Shown here: piece by piece, positions 41,661 to 52,299 of the stretch
Position numbering within the stretch: the stretch's first letter is position 1
Layout: each line of letters starts with the position of its first letter
DNA from: Hermodice carunculata
Taxonomy: Eukaryota > Annelida > Polychaeta > Eunicida > Amphinomidae
Direction of reading: 5' to 3'
DNA length: 64,000 bases
NCBI GenBank assembly: GCA_964020975.1
Contig: OZ026618.1
Location: forward strand, 38,392,390 to 38,456,389
Position numbers and translations under genes: made by a program
The notes under the pieces: model-generated
The model's database searches: none
Seen by the model: the letters and a program-made list of their open reading frames with translations, nothing else
Told to the model about the DNA's origin: nothing

Positions 41661-42530
41661 CTATCTCGCTTCTCCCATTTTGTTTGCCATTAAAGCAATG
41701 GGCCAATAGCAAGAATTGTAACAGAGAGGAATGTAACTGACAGCGAGCTGTGGAAAGAAACAGTAAGCATGGTCTGAGATGCGTGGTCTGAGATGAGCAC
41801 CTGAAACATGAGAATTTGCTGTATGTATAAACTCATCTATTTACTTCATTTCTTACATGAGCCGTTGCTGTGCATGATTTGGGACAGAGTTGAGTTAATA
41901 CACAGAATTCGCACAATTAAGACTCACAAACATGTACCTAATTAACTTGACAGACTTCACAGACTTGTGGCTAATAGATACACAACACCATGGGGCCTAT
42001 CATTATTTACAACATACTGGCGGTTGCTATGGCCAGCAGAAAGTTAAACAACAGCCCATAATAATTAGTGTACCTGTACATGACATACATAACAATTCCA
42101 TGTTTACTGTGTGAGGCTGTCAATTAAAAACACGTAAAAAGCAGAGGGGCCATAGTTTACCGGCAAGCCAGGTTTTCTTTTTCTTCTACAATAAATTCCT
42201 GTTGTTCAGCTAAATTCAGAAGCACAACTTTACAACTATACTATTTTTACATCTGACGTACAATTTCCACACAGGACCTTTCTCTGTGTGGACACAGCAA
42301 GACATGCCAGGAATTACAATTAGGCTCGTTAACATCAAAACTACCTGTACCTGTAATGCAGTAATTATGTGTAATAAACCCAACGAGCCACTTAATAGCT
42401 TATTTACATTTCAACATATGCAGACCTGTTAGTGATAAATAATAATTCCAAAGATTGGCTCCCATGTTAAGACTGCTGGGAAATGTCACTCTGAGCAAAG
42501 CAGAGAATCTATAACTTTTGTTTAACTAGT
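41661..42530. other. Complex sequence without clear repeats
   Basis: Less homopolymer than its surroundings, with words such as CCATTAAAGCAATGGGCCAA, GGCGGTTGCTATGGCCAGCA and AATAATTAGTGTACCTG. No coding exon. A candidate for conserved non-coding sequence only. Confidence 0.25.
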
Positions 42531-42537
42531 GTGTAGC

Positions 42538-42692
42538 TTTCTTTCTTTCCTTCCTTCCTTCCTTCCATCCTTCCTTCCTTCCTTTCTTTCTTCGCTCTCA
42601 CCCACTCCCCTCCCTCCCTCCCTCCCTCCTACCATCCATGCATCCATGCATCCATCCATCTATCTATCTATCTATCTATTTATTTATTTATT
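42538..42692 (+). repeat. Compound tetranucleotide microsatellite
   Basis: TTCC and TTTC units, then CTCC runs, ATCC/CATG units, TATC at 42657-42678 and TATT to 42690. The serine/proline-rich frame is a repeat translation. A 17-G run follows at 42745-42761. Confidence 0.95.
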
Positions 42693-42761
42693 TCATTTTT
42701 GCCTCCCTTACTATGATTCTCTGTGAAGACTCCTTTTCTCAAAAGGGGGGGGGGGGGGGGG

Positions 42762-44235
42762 AGCTTATCAACTTTCAAAACTATATGTTGAGCAGCTGAA
42801 GATTTAACCATAGCATGGATATGGCATTCCACAGACCTGTTTGATCCCATTAGATACAATATCATTCAACATTTTAGAGCAAATCTGGTTTCAATACTTC
42901 TTTAGTACAACAATCAAGCAGAAGAACCCTTTTCTTGTTAGAAAAAAAAAAAAACTCTTTCCATCTTTTATGTCCATGTGTCCTCCTGGGCTGAGGTTAA
43001 CTTAACTGAGCACGTATTTTAAAATTCCTCATTAAAACGTACATTCCCGTATGTACCAATAAGTATACTAAAGTCTAAAGCTAGTGGCGTTTTTCCACCA
43101 CCAACTTTTAATGAAAAGCTGCAGTCTCTGGTTAAAAACCAGGTGGAACATGAATTGCTTCAAAATTCTTTTGCCCAAGTCTTTACCAACAAACTATAGC
43201 GTGAGTAAACGAATACAGATCTTGCATATTTCTACACTTTTTCAATGTACTTTGGTTTTTAATGTTTAAATCAGCAAGCGTTAAGTAAATATGGTATATT
43301 TTTAACTTTCAAAAGAAACTGAAGACTTCCCCCTAGATAGGTGAGAAAAAAAAACTACGTTCTCTTGTTGACTAGATGATTAAAGGGTTTTATTTCATCT
43401 TCTCTGACCCCCCACCCCTGAAGAGTGAACTTGATCAAAATGTCGTCTGTCTAAGGGGGAGGCACTTCAAAATAAATTCCATAGTATTTGGTACATTTCT
43501 ATCTGAATTTTCTTTAATACTGGATGCATGCCCAAATTGATCAGTCATCCCCTTTGTTAAGAACAAAGTCACATTTGGTAAATTTATTGGCACATAATAA
43601 ATCTACCCAAAATTTCATATCAGTGATTTTCAAAACCCCATTACCAAGGTTTGATTTTTCTGAGACCAGGGGTCTAGAGTTGAGGTCTCTCATCCTCGTC
43701 TCACGTATAACTACATGCCAAAGCTGAAAACATACAATCTCACTCAATTGGCGTTTTGTGACCAGATATCCTGCCTAATTATCCTCTTTGATGACCAGTG
43801 ATCCAATCATGTCCTACTTACTGATGCCCGATCTGAGCTAAGTAGACGCTACCTGGGCTTAGCAGACAAGATGTTTAATGCAAGGTATGACATCATAAAG
43901 ACAGATGACTTGCACTTTGTCCATTCACTCTACCAATCCTACCCTGTCAATACATCCAAACATACAGGCTTCTCTGCAATCAAAAATCAAGATATCTACT
44001 CACTTCGATGTACATATACATAAGCATTTGCGTCAGTGAACACCATGATTCCATGCAATCAGGTTGACTAGTCAAGGTCCTCTGTGTTAATGGGACTATA
44101 GGCTCAGCTTCTGTTATATAATGGGACTGTTCAGTCAGGAGCCTCTTCCACACGGGGATAATGACCTAGCCTAACGAGAGCAACAGGACACCCATTAATT
44201 GTCCGTATTTACCTGTCAACCAGGCTCAGCCTCGT
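42762..44235. other. Unannotated sequence, no gene seen
   Basis: AT-rich to 43500; 43990-44235 is more complex, with CCATTAATTGTCCGTATTTA and CCTCTTCCACACGGGGAT. Opposing frames at 43524-43747 on both strands are not convincing. Nothing else recognised. Confidence 0.35.
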
Positions 44236-44238
44236 GAA

Positions 44239-44722
44239 TTAACCCTTTAAGTCCTAGCCATCATAACATTCAAACTTTGGTGAATTATTATAACAAGTCC
44301 ATCTTCAAAGTCCTTATTTGATGGCTACTCATTCGAGTACCAGCATGCCCAGCCCACAATTGTGTGGTTCCTGAGAAAAATAAGAACAGTCCGGTCAACA
44401 TGCTTGCTTGGCATACTTTAACCCTTTCCCCCTCAAACCGGCCAAAACCGGCTCGTGGTCAAATGTCGTCTGCTTCAGTGTTTTCAACTAATTTCAACAG
44501 TTATGAAAAACAATTTGACTGAGAAATGTACATGATACTTATCAAGATCACATGCCCCAGGTCAACAGCTTTCCTTGGCATAGGTTGGGCACTTAGTGCC
44601 CAACCCATGCCAAGGAAAGCTGTTGACTCAGTCTTAATTCAAGGGGGAAAGGGTTAAGCACAATGCACTAAAGTGTGGCAGGGAAAGCTATTAATACAGT
44701 GTAGAAATTGGCACTTAAAGGA
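44239..44722 (-). mobile_element. Family A element split by a family C insertion
   Basis: The left end TTAACCCTTTAAGTCCTAGC (TTAA 44239-44242), the module ATTCGAGTACCAGCATGCCC and GTCAACATGCTTGCTTGGCA are the left two thirds of a reversed A copy. The rest, GGCAGGGAAAGCTATTAATA then TTGGCACTTAAAGGATTA, resumes at 44654 after the C insertion. Removing the C element restores a contiguous A copy with one TTAA. Confidence 0.75.
44418..44657 (+). mobile_element. Intact family C element nested in family A
   Basis: The reference copy for family C: 232 bp (44422-44653) between TTAA at 44418-44421 and 44654-44657. The ends are CCCTTTCCCCCTCAAAC and GGGGGAAAGGG. A GGCCAAAACCGG word follows the left end. 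The hairpin at 44553-44633 has arms GGTCAACAGCTTTCCTTGGC and GCCAAGGAAAGCTGTTGACT continuing through GTTGGGCACT / AGTGCCCAAC, about 35 paired bases around a tiny loop. Good end preservation and a clean target duplication suggest it is younger than its A host. Confidence 0.85.
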
Positions 44723-45030
44723 TTACACTGACCTCAGAAAGCACACAGTTTACAGGACCTCTCCCCTCCACCCCCCACCCCCAAAAATACATCCCCCAAA
44801 ATACATCTTCAAAAGTGGTGGAAAAAATAACAATTACTTACCAAAATGTAGAAGAAAATTAGGTTGACTTTAAAGGCAAGGGGTTACTCCCATACTATGT
44901 ATGTATGTACTCTTTTGCTACTGTTGCAATTCAACACGTCCTGTTTACAAATTTGTTTACCAACATGAAAGAAAACATCTGGCATTTTGGTTGATTATTA
45001 AATCTGCATGATTTTCCCATAAATGAACAA
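44723..45030. other. Unannotated sequence
   Basis: A CCCCCACCCCC stretch at 44771 and AT-rich flanks; no gene seen. Confidence 0.3.
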
Positions 45031-45034
45031 AAAA

Positions 45035-45175
45035 TCTTTTTAAAAAAAAAAAAAAAAAATCTGGAGTGTGACCATTCAGTCTGCCTTGGTAGAGACCATC
45101 AAGAAGACAATCCAGCAAGTTTGAAGTGGATGCAGCCTACAATATTTGAAAAAAAAAAAAACTTCAAAAAAATAT
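45035..45175 (-). repeat. Worn fragment of the GTCCGTC-type repeat
   Basis: It contains GAGTGTGACCATTCAGT, TTGGTAGAGACCATCAAG and AGCAAGTTTGAAGTGGATGC, the order seen in the copy at 54486-56701 (ACCATTTGAACAA, TTGGTAGAGACCCACC, CAAGTTTGA(A/C)GTGGATCTG). Bordered by A runs. Confidence 0.5.
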
Positions 45176-46255
45176 TAAATCGTTGACAAATAATGATGGA
45201 AGAGGTCTAGATGGTAATGGATAAACTGATAACAATAGATGGTTGACAATAAGGCCACATCAAAAAATATTCGGGTTTATCATGAATGCCTGCATGTTTT
45301 TGGGGTTTTTTGGTTTTTTTTTTTTTTTGTGCCGCACCAAATTGAAAAAAAAAATGTAAATATTTGAGAAAAAAACTGCTGACAAATCTTTATTAATGCC
45401 TTGAGCCCTGAACAAGAGATCTATATTGCAGCATTCCTGTGACATTCCGAATGAATGAATGACCTGTATGGGTAATGGGGACTTGCAGAAAGCATTTGGG
45501 GGGGGGGGGGGGGAAGGGAAAGGCAATGACATAAAAACCCTCACTCCCGCATCACTTTTCTGGAAAAACCACAGATGACAAACCAGGATGTTTTTTTTTA
45601 TGTGGCCTAAGATATGCTCAGCTGGTTGACAATTAAAAAGAAAAAGTTCCAGTATTAACACTTTAAAATTATCGCATTTGAAAGTATCCACAGCAGCCTG
45701 GAACTTATCCTAATTAAGAGTTTGTTTGGCTTTTTATAATGAGTATCATGACTAAATGTGTTGATTGTTTAGGTCGTGGTCTATCCTTATATTGATCCAT
45801 AACATTCTAGTTTGGCCCATGTTTTTATTTTGCTAATTGTGTTACTGTTGAAAACATATTAGTGGAACTGTAAATAATAATCCTGCAGGCATAAACATGA
45901 AACATGCAGATCCTTAATTTAAAACAACAGTCTGGCCTTTTCCCTGCTGAGGCTGTGTACTAAACTGTTACTCTTCGTCTCTGGCCCCAGGCTGTGCACT
46001 CCAAAATTTGCTTAAACACATGTGCTGCCATCTGGTGACAAAATTTTGAACTAAAGATTTTTCAGTCCCTCTTGCTACGCCTTTCCCCAACTTCTAACAG
46101 TACCTTATTTCCACACCACAAACTTAATGTGTACACAGTTTTCGTGTCTTTTTGTCCAGAACCAGTTCCTGGTAGGCATTACCCCATTCTGTGGTCCAAA
46201 CTCTCTACACTCCATTAAAGCTAACCTGTCACCGTCTAATCTGTATACACATGGA
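45176..46255. other. Unannotated sequence, no gene seen
   Basis: A T run at 45317-45329 and a G run at 45498-45513. The 143-codon minus frame at 45260-45691 crosses both runs and has no domain. Confidence 0.35.
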
Positions 46256-46260
46256 TGTAC

Positions 46261-46443
46261 TACAGTGGTACCTCTCTTGAAAGACCCCTCCAATGAGAGA
46301 CCGCATATCTTTTTAAGACCGCTCTCTCAGAACACTGCGCTACCTTTTCCATGTTGTTGTACCTCTAATGAAAGACCACCTGTTTTGAGAGACCACATTT
46401 TGACCCGCTATAGGGGCAGTCTCTCAAAAGAGGTACCACTGTA
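46261..46443 (+). mobile_element. Mariner-like MITE, best copy
   Basis: A 179-bp element (46263-46441) between TA dinucleotides. Terminal repeats of about 26 bases: CAGTGGTACCTCTCTTGAAA on the left and TCTCAAAAGAGGTACCACTG on the right. The interior carries AATGAGAGACCGC and AATGAAAGACCACCTG. TA target sites and a CAGTGG end are typical of Tc1/mariner-type MITEs. Confidence 0.75.
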
Positions 46444-46624
46444 TTGTCATTTTCTTCTGTAAAATTTTGACATACATGTAAGCTGTACTAGCCCAAATAA
46501 ATTTAGGAGTCTTCAGCAGGTAAGTACTCAGAACATGTGTCAGCGCCCCAACCCGCACATGTCTCTCTGAGTAGTAGTGGCTCCAGGTCTAAGCTAAATG
46601 TTCAGCAAAGGCAAGCCACATAAT

Positions 46625-46960
46625 AAAGAATAAATATATCCTGCACCAAAAAGGTGAAAGCATAGCTAGTACTTCTTTAAAAAAAAAAAAAGAGAAAAAA
46701 TAATGAACAGAATTCACCACAGTTATGACAGGTCAGGTTGGAAGCAAAAATGAATGAAGCCACAAAGCACTCTACGTCATAACGCAGAATATTCAAGACA
46801 ATAGCAAACGAGATCTCGGTGAGAATCTCATTAACACAAAAGCCTGCTTTATACGACACTCGCAATTAATCATTTTGACGTCACAAAATATATATAATGA
46901 ATAAATATGTCCTGCACCAAAAAGATGAAAGCATAGCTAGTACTTCTTAATGAAAAGAAA
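46625..46960 (+). repeat. Two-copy direct repeat 268 bp apart
   Basis: The phrase GAATAAATAT(A/G)TCCTGCACC, then AAAAAG(G/A)TGAAAGCATAG and CTAGTACTTCTT, occurs at about 46627-46678 and 46898-46950. The intervening 210 bp contains a GTGAGAATCTCATTAACA phrase and a CRE site. It is a local duplication or the terminal direct repeats of a short element. Confidence 0.65.
46876..46883. promoter_or_regulatory. Perfect CRE palindrome TGACGTCA
   Basis: The 8-base palindrome TGACGTCA is the consensus CREB/ATF site and contains a CpG in a CpG-poor region. Occupancy is inference. Confidence 0.3.
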
Positions 46961-47600
46961 TAGGATTTGAAAGTCTTCAAAAATGAGACTGATAAATGTA
47001 TGTATGTATGTAATGAATGATATAAAACTTGATTGAAACACATCCTGATTACAAGATATTGTCAAATACAGACCTGTACACAAAGGACACCAACATCAGA
47101 GAACTGTAAAAAACAAAAATGAATAGCTTGCACAGCTATGACACAGGCAGGTGCACCCAGGTACAAAATATCTTACCAGGTGATGCTAATGATATCCAAA
47201 TATAGCTTCGATAGGCTTGGACTTGAACGAAAATATGAATTGCTAGGCATTAATTCCAGCAAATTTATAGCTTATAAATGAATAAATTGTAAGGAATCAG
47301 TTACAATATTATAATAATGAATTGTGTATCACTTGAGAAAATCAGTATTTTTTTTTTTTTTTTGTCCTTTTTTTTGCCTTTTTGTTAAAGTTTCAAGACT
47401 GACAAAAGTACAAAAAATATCTTTATGTGCTTTGGAAATGGGAACATTTACTGATGATTTTTGCATAACCTCATTATATGGCACCAATCTCATCAAAAAA
47501 GTTGCGCAATGGAATAAAGCCATATAGGCCCACATGTATTTAGTTCCATCATGCACCCACAGATGCGCTGAGCACTTGTGCTTGTATAACAAGGTTTCAC
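46961..47600. other. Unannotated sequence, no gene seen
   Basis: AT-rich with a T run at 47348-47362. Overlapping frames at 47324-47652 on both strands are not recognisable. Confidence 0.35.
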
Positions 47601-47604
47601 CATG

Positions 47605-47838
47605 GCTATTTCCTCCTCGACTTAAGACCACGTCAACAGCTTTCCTTGGCATGGGGTGAGCAGAGTGTCCAGCCTAGGCCAACGAAAGTTGTTGACCTGG
47701 GTCATGCGATCTTGATAGGTATCATCTACAATTCTCAGTCAAATTGTTTGTCATAACTGTTGAACTTAGTTGAAAATACTGAAGCACATTACATTTGACC
47801 ACCAGAAAGCTTTGACCAGTTTAAGGGGGCAGGGTTAA
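47605..47838 (+). mobile_element. Family C element, left end worn
   Basis: Hairpin arms CGTCAACAGCTTTCCTTGGC and GGCCAACGAAAGTTGTTGAC, the C phrases ATCTTGATAGGTATC and TCTCAGTCAAATTGTTTGTC, and the right end TTAAGGGGGCAGGG then TTAA at 47835-47838. The left terminus is not recognisable. Confidence 0.6.
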
Positions 47839-48423
47839 GCGATCTTTTGAACAACGCCCCCCCCCCCCCCAAAAAAAAAACAACATACATCAATGGCTGT
47901 GATAGTTACAGTGGTATAGTACCAGGTACAGATTTGGCTCAGTCCAATTGGACTAGATACAGTTTACAGTCAATAAGAGGCTTACACATGTACTGAGTGT
48001 ATGACCAAAATAAGTCTATATCTCAGTGTGTTAAACTGCCACTTGAGCATGCGAAAACAAGTGAAGGAAGTTTTCAAGTCAGCGTTTGTCTGTAGCAAGG
48101 GTTACACCAATCATGCTAATTAAAGGTAGATGGGCAGACGATTTACTCCTGGAAATCTCTATGGGTACACATGACTTTTGCCTTGATGAGACATTAAGAA
48201 GCTGATCAAAAGAGATCTCACAGGTGGACTGGAACATACCAGTTCACTACCATGAACCCCAAAGGATTGAACTCAGGTGCCGTATAAAACGCTTATCAAA
48301 CCCATACTGGCCTGTCATTATAAACACATCTCACCACAGGGTAGTCAATGGCCAAACTTGGCCAGTCACTCTTAACCTGAATTAGCTTAGAGGTAATGGG
48401 AGGTCCCATTAACAGTTCCGTAA
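47839..48423. other. Unannotated sequence, no gene seen
   Basis: A mixed C13/A12 run at 47856-47880 (C then A); the remainder shows no repeat boundary and no exon. Confidence 0.3.
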
Positions 48424-48641
48424 TTAACTCTTTCAGTGCCTAATTTTGGACTGAGTCAATAGCTTTCCTCGGTCCACTTTGGGCCCAATGTGCCCAAAGT
48501 GTGCCCAGCACAGCTGTTGACCTGGATATTCTATGTAACTACAGGCACACTGGTACCTGGATGACAGGTCTGATGATAAGGAATATGAATCTAACACCCT
48601 TATCATAATTCAGAGCAGTTTGTTCTATAAGAAAGAGTTAA
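48424..48641 (+). mobile_element. Family A element
   Basis: TTAA at 48424-48427 and 48638-48641; ends CTCTTTCAGTGCCTAA and AGAAAGAG, the latter having lost TTGGCACT. Hairpin: GAGTCAATAGCTTTCCTCGG, centre CACTTTGGGCCCAATG, then CAGCACAGCTGTTGACCTGG. The module GGCACACTGGTACCTGGATG is present. Confidence 0.7.
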
Positions 48642-49560
48642 ATAGAACTGTCTTCACAGTTTGCACTTATTCATGAGCAAAATCTTCCAGTAATTAAGGA
48701 TAAATACTCAAACCAAGTAATTCACAGCTGTCACAAAATAACAACTTTCTACACACATCTCATACAAAATACCCCCAGGCCCTCCTAGCCGCTTCCAGTC
48801 TGACTATCCACAAAATGGTGACAAATGATCTCATTAAAGGTGCCCCTTAATCTTACTCTAACAAACAGATTTGTGTCTGAGGTATGTACATGTATCTGGA
48901 TGGGTCAGCCAGACAGTCACAGGTGACTGGCAGCTGATGCTCTAAGGCCAGACCAAAACAACTCTGTGTTTCTGTCGACCTGTCTGATTTTCAGCTATGA
49001 AGTGACAGTACAGCAAACGCTGACTGACTCATCTTGATATGTTGGTGAGGTCTCTGCCAGTTTACTAATGAAATGCACTGTGGGTGACAATAACTTAGGG
49101 TTTACTTTTTTTTGGGGGGGGGGGGGGCATAATTCAGTTCCGAGTCTATCCACCACCACATAACTTCTGTGTCAACCTTTCCCTAAAGTTTACAAAAGGA
49201 ACACCATAAAGTTCCACAAGCTATCAGTTTGATACATTCTTTATTCCCTCTTACCTACAGAAAGCCTTTTCCTTTTAAGGGTTAAAACACAGGACCTTGT
49301 CTACAGAGCCCACTCTGTGCGTACCAACAACTTTGTGGTTCTTACTCTTGTGAGTGATGCCCTCATTTGCAGAGACATCACCTCAACTTGTCAAATCAGA
49401 CAGTTGACTGATAGGCTCACTTTGCATCATCACGTAGGACCACCATGACGTTCAACTAGCCACGTTACGCCTGCCTGTGCAAGCAGTGGGACACAGTGAT
49501 CCTAACTGCCACGGATACAAACATAAGTCACATATTTGTTTTGGGGAGGTTTCTTTCTTT
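48642..49560. other. Unannotated, partly complex sequence
   Basis: 48780-49060 is of mixed composition without repeats (for example GTCACAGGTGACTGGCAGCT, an 8-base palindrome with flanks). A G12 run lies at 49115-49127. No coding exon is supported. Confidence 0.3.
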
Positions 49561-49564
49561 TTTC

Positions 49565-49575
49565 TTTCTTTTATT

Positions 49576-49670
<95 letters not shown>

Positions 49671-49737
49671 TTCATTCATTTATTTATTTATTCATTTATT
49701 CATTCATGCATTCATTTACTTACTTACTTATTTATTT
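49565..49737 (+). repeat. (ATTT)n microsatellite
   Basis: About 40 TTTA units with a few TTCA and TTAC variants near the right end. The Leu-Phe-Ile-Tyr frames in three phases are translations of the tetranucleotide. Confidence 0.98.
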
Positions 49738-49762
49738 TTCCTTTTTTGTTCTTTGTGGACAG

Positions 49763-49772
49763 ACCTGATTCG
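49763..49772 (+). other. Possible 10-nt microexon
   Basis: A pyrimidine-rich stretch (CCTTTTTTGTTCTTTGTGGACAG split over 49740-49762) ends in AG and is followed by ACCTGATTCG and GTAAGTG, a consensus donor. Acceptor and donor only 10 bases apart could be a microexon or simply chance; the neighbouring (ATTT)n tract inflates the acceptor score. Confidence 0.12.
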
Positions 49773-50060
49773 GTAAGTGTATCTCAACTTTATTCAAATA
49801 CTACACAAAGGAGCCCATTCTTGACAATTAAATTCATGTATTTGTTGGACAACAACTTGAGACTTAACTCTGTGGTACCAATTTTCATGTCTGGCATCTG
49901 ACCACTGACAACCAAACACAGACTTAAGACTACACAATCAACCCAAGTTAACACATCTGATTTAATGGTCAGTAAACCCTAATAAATGCATTTGTGGTGT
50001 CAGTTCCAGTAGAAAACTATGGCACAACATGTTCAACTGGAATTTTTTTCCTGTTTACAG

Positions 50061-50087
50061 CCTGTGAGCCATCAGAGATATCCCAAA
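50061..50087 (+). other. Possible 27-nt exon
   Basis: TTTTTTTCCTGTTTACAG (ending 50060) is a strong acceptor and GTAAGC at 50088 is a strong donor. The 27 bases between could encode PVSHQRYPK or CEPSEISQ in the two open phases. The length is a multiple of three, so inclusion would keep frame. Short exons with good signals exist in large introns, but the same signals occur by chance. Confidence 0.18.
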
Positions 50088-50201
50088 GTAAGCATTTCTC
50101 AAAGCTACTCTTCCTCCTGATTAGAAATTCATTCCCCTTTTTTTTTTTTTTTTGCAGCAGCAGCAGATTTTATCCTTAGACACCACAAAGATTTCACTAT
50201 G

Positions 50202-50476
50202 TTAACTCTTTCATGGCTAGAATGAAATTTACATTGACCCTCTCACGGCTAAAATAAAACTGAGTCAAGGACTTTAATGGATGTGTGTTACATGCCCACA
50301 CCATGTGAAGGAAGGCGAGTTGCTGCTTGCTTCCTGACACATCTGATTCATAATTCTCATGCATAATGCTTTCTATAAACATCAACATTGCAAAAAAGAA
50401 AACAAATAGTGAAATCTCCGATACACGTTACTTTCGAAATCAGCTGTTTCTGGCCACCTTGAGCGTGAAAGGGTTA
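50202..50476 (+). mobile_element. Family D TTAA element
   Basis: It starts TTAACTCTTTCATGGCTAGA and ends GAGCGTGAAAGGGTTATGA. A second TGACCCTCTCACGGCTAAAA occurs 30 bases inside the left end, so the terminus is duplicated or nested. The interior keeps AACTGAGTCAAGGACTTTAA, reminiscent of A/C hairpin arms. The right TTAA is mutated. Confidence 0.45.
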
Positions 50477-51170
50477 TGATCAACTCAGGATGATTCCCTG
50501 ATATTTTTTTCCTCTTCCCTAACTTGCTGCTTGATCTCATGCATGACAACAACACAAACAGGCCTACCAGCGTAACAAATTCTGTCAACAAATTTACACT
50601 TTTCTTCTGCTGATTTAGTACACAAAAATCCAGGCTGCACTTAAATATATTTGACATGAATGTATGCTATTTAGGCCTCACCCATATTAAACTGAATGTA
50701 TCTTTATATCATTGTTTCATTTACCCACATACACCTGGCTTGTGCTTTCACCTTGGAATGTTAACCCACTCACTGCCAATGACTTTCCTTGTAATGCATT
50801 CTCGGATCCCCCGCCCCCCCCCCCCCCATCCATTAGGAGACAATTTCTAAGACTCTTGCTTTATACTTCAATGAAGCCATTAACACAAATCGTGGAGTTT
50901 GAAGGACTAGTACACAGCTTTTCTCCCTAAGGTTATGGCTTCCACAACAAAACTCAAGATAAATAAGCCATGCAAATAAACCTTGATGATTTCTGAACTT
51001 TTAAGCTGAACAACGGTTAAAATTACACAGACAGTATCCAGGGAAACATACTTGGATTTTTGCCCACTAAAAAGTGGCATTCTGACAGCAGCTCCACCTG
51101 GCATTTGAATTATCCACACCTCAACCAAACATTCCTGCCATTTGACTCTCAGTGTGTTCACCTTCATGGC
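50477..51170. other. Unannotated sequence, no gene seen
   Basis: A TTAACCCACTCACTGCCAAT at 50761 resembles a lone family A left end, followed by a C run at 50815-50828. The rest is unremarkable. Confidence 0.35.
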
Positions 51171-51177
51171 TCTTAAG

Positions 51178-51204
51178 CCACTAGGGGCGGTTACCGTGGT
51201 AACC
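51178..51204 (+). promoter_or_regulatory. CTCF-like motif abutting an RFX X-box
   Basis: CCACTAGGGGCGG at 51178-51190 is close to the bilaterian CTCF core. Overlapping its last bases, GGTTACCGTGGTAACC at 51189-51204 fits the palindromic RFX X-box (GTTRCCATGGYAAC) with one central difference. Both motifs lie in a CpG-bearing, repeat-free stretch. Function is inference, but two long specific motifs side by side are less likely by chance than either alone. Confidence 0.45.
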
Positions 51205-51560
51205 AACCTGCGCCAAGTATCAAGTGACCTGGTAATTGTATGTATCCAAGGTATTGATGCAACTGAAGACAAGGCAGTTAGTTAACACTTCTATTTTTCT
51301 TCCATAGTTCACGTCAGCAATGACAGACTATACAAACCTTTTAGTCTTTCCAGTGTACAGTTCAGCTCATTTCTGTACTAACCAATCAACCCAGTCCAAC
51401 TGAGTGTTATTTTGTGAGGTATTAATATTTTTTCTTTGTTTTATGCTGCACTGAAATCTTTGGATCGAAAATTTATAGAAGGCTACTGGGCATTAAGCTG
51501 CCTGGTTAATACTTGACCAGGTCAGAGAAAAAGAAGTCAATGTTAATCTGGCCATCAAAG
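51205..51560. other. Unannotated sequence
   Basis: No exon or repeat boundary recognised. Confidence 0.3.
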
Positions 51561-51564
51561 GGTT

Positions 51565-51705
51565 AAGCCCTATATCACATTGCTGCCATCTATATCACAT
51601 TCCTTCCATCTATATCACATTGCTTCCAACTATATCACATTGCTTCCAACTATATCACATTGCTCTCAACTATATCACATTGCTGTCAGTTGTATCATGT
51701 TGCTT
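51565..51705 (+). repeat. 20-bp minisatellite, block 1
   Basis: About seven units of CTATATCACATTGCTTCCAT with small variants (CTGCCATC, CTCTCAAC). The same unit makes the much larger array at 52300-52815. Confidence 0.9.
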
Positions 51706-52295
51706 CTACCTTTGTCCAGTAAGTATAGCTGTATCATCCAGAAAAGCAGAAATACAGACTGCATGATAACCCTGTCCATATCACCACAGTGCAAAGGTCA
51801 CTGAAAACTACTTTCCTCCAGTCCCTTGTTCGTGTGGATCAAACTCGAAGTGTCTTGTTTGCCCAAGCCACTTTCTTTGGGCCTGTGAACATATGTATGG
51901 AACTCAAAATAAATTGACTGTGTTCCTTTCTGGTGTACTATGTCTCCAGATAAATATTGTAACTTGCTTGGGTGTCTGTATATCAGTTTTCCGCTGAATA
52001 AATCTTTCTTGTTGCACACGTCAAGCATGTTGTGTTTCCAAATGACCCAATTACTTGGTCCTGCATCATACATATTCATTCGCTGAGGTATGCATAGGCG
52101 CTGTTTGATGAAATAAATGTTGAAACTGTTTTTAGTTGTTTTCTTTATATCTTACAGTGAAAATAAAATCACAACTATATAAGTACTGGATAAAACTACA
52201 AGTACAACCAAGCAGAGGAGACTCCTCAACAGACTGGCGTCATTCCCATAGTGGATCACTCCTCGTGCAAGCACTCCTCCACATGGCTACTTCTA
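51706..52295. other. Unannotated spacer between minisatellite blocks
   Basis: No gene seen. The minus-strand frame of 93 codons at 51798-52079 has mixed composition but no recognisable domain. Confidence 0.3.
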
Positions 52296-52299
52296 CTAT

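Noticed and set aside
43815-43870. 5S rRNA fragment (GCCCGATCTGAGCTAAG, CTTAGCAG)
   Set aside because: Only short words resemble 5S rRNA; the spacing and remaining conserved positions do not fit.
49477-49901. Three overlapping Leu-Phe-Ile-Tyr open frames that look like membrane proteins
   Set aside because: All come from the (ATTT)n tract, which mimics a hydrophobic segment in every phase.
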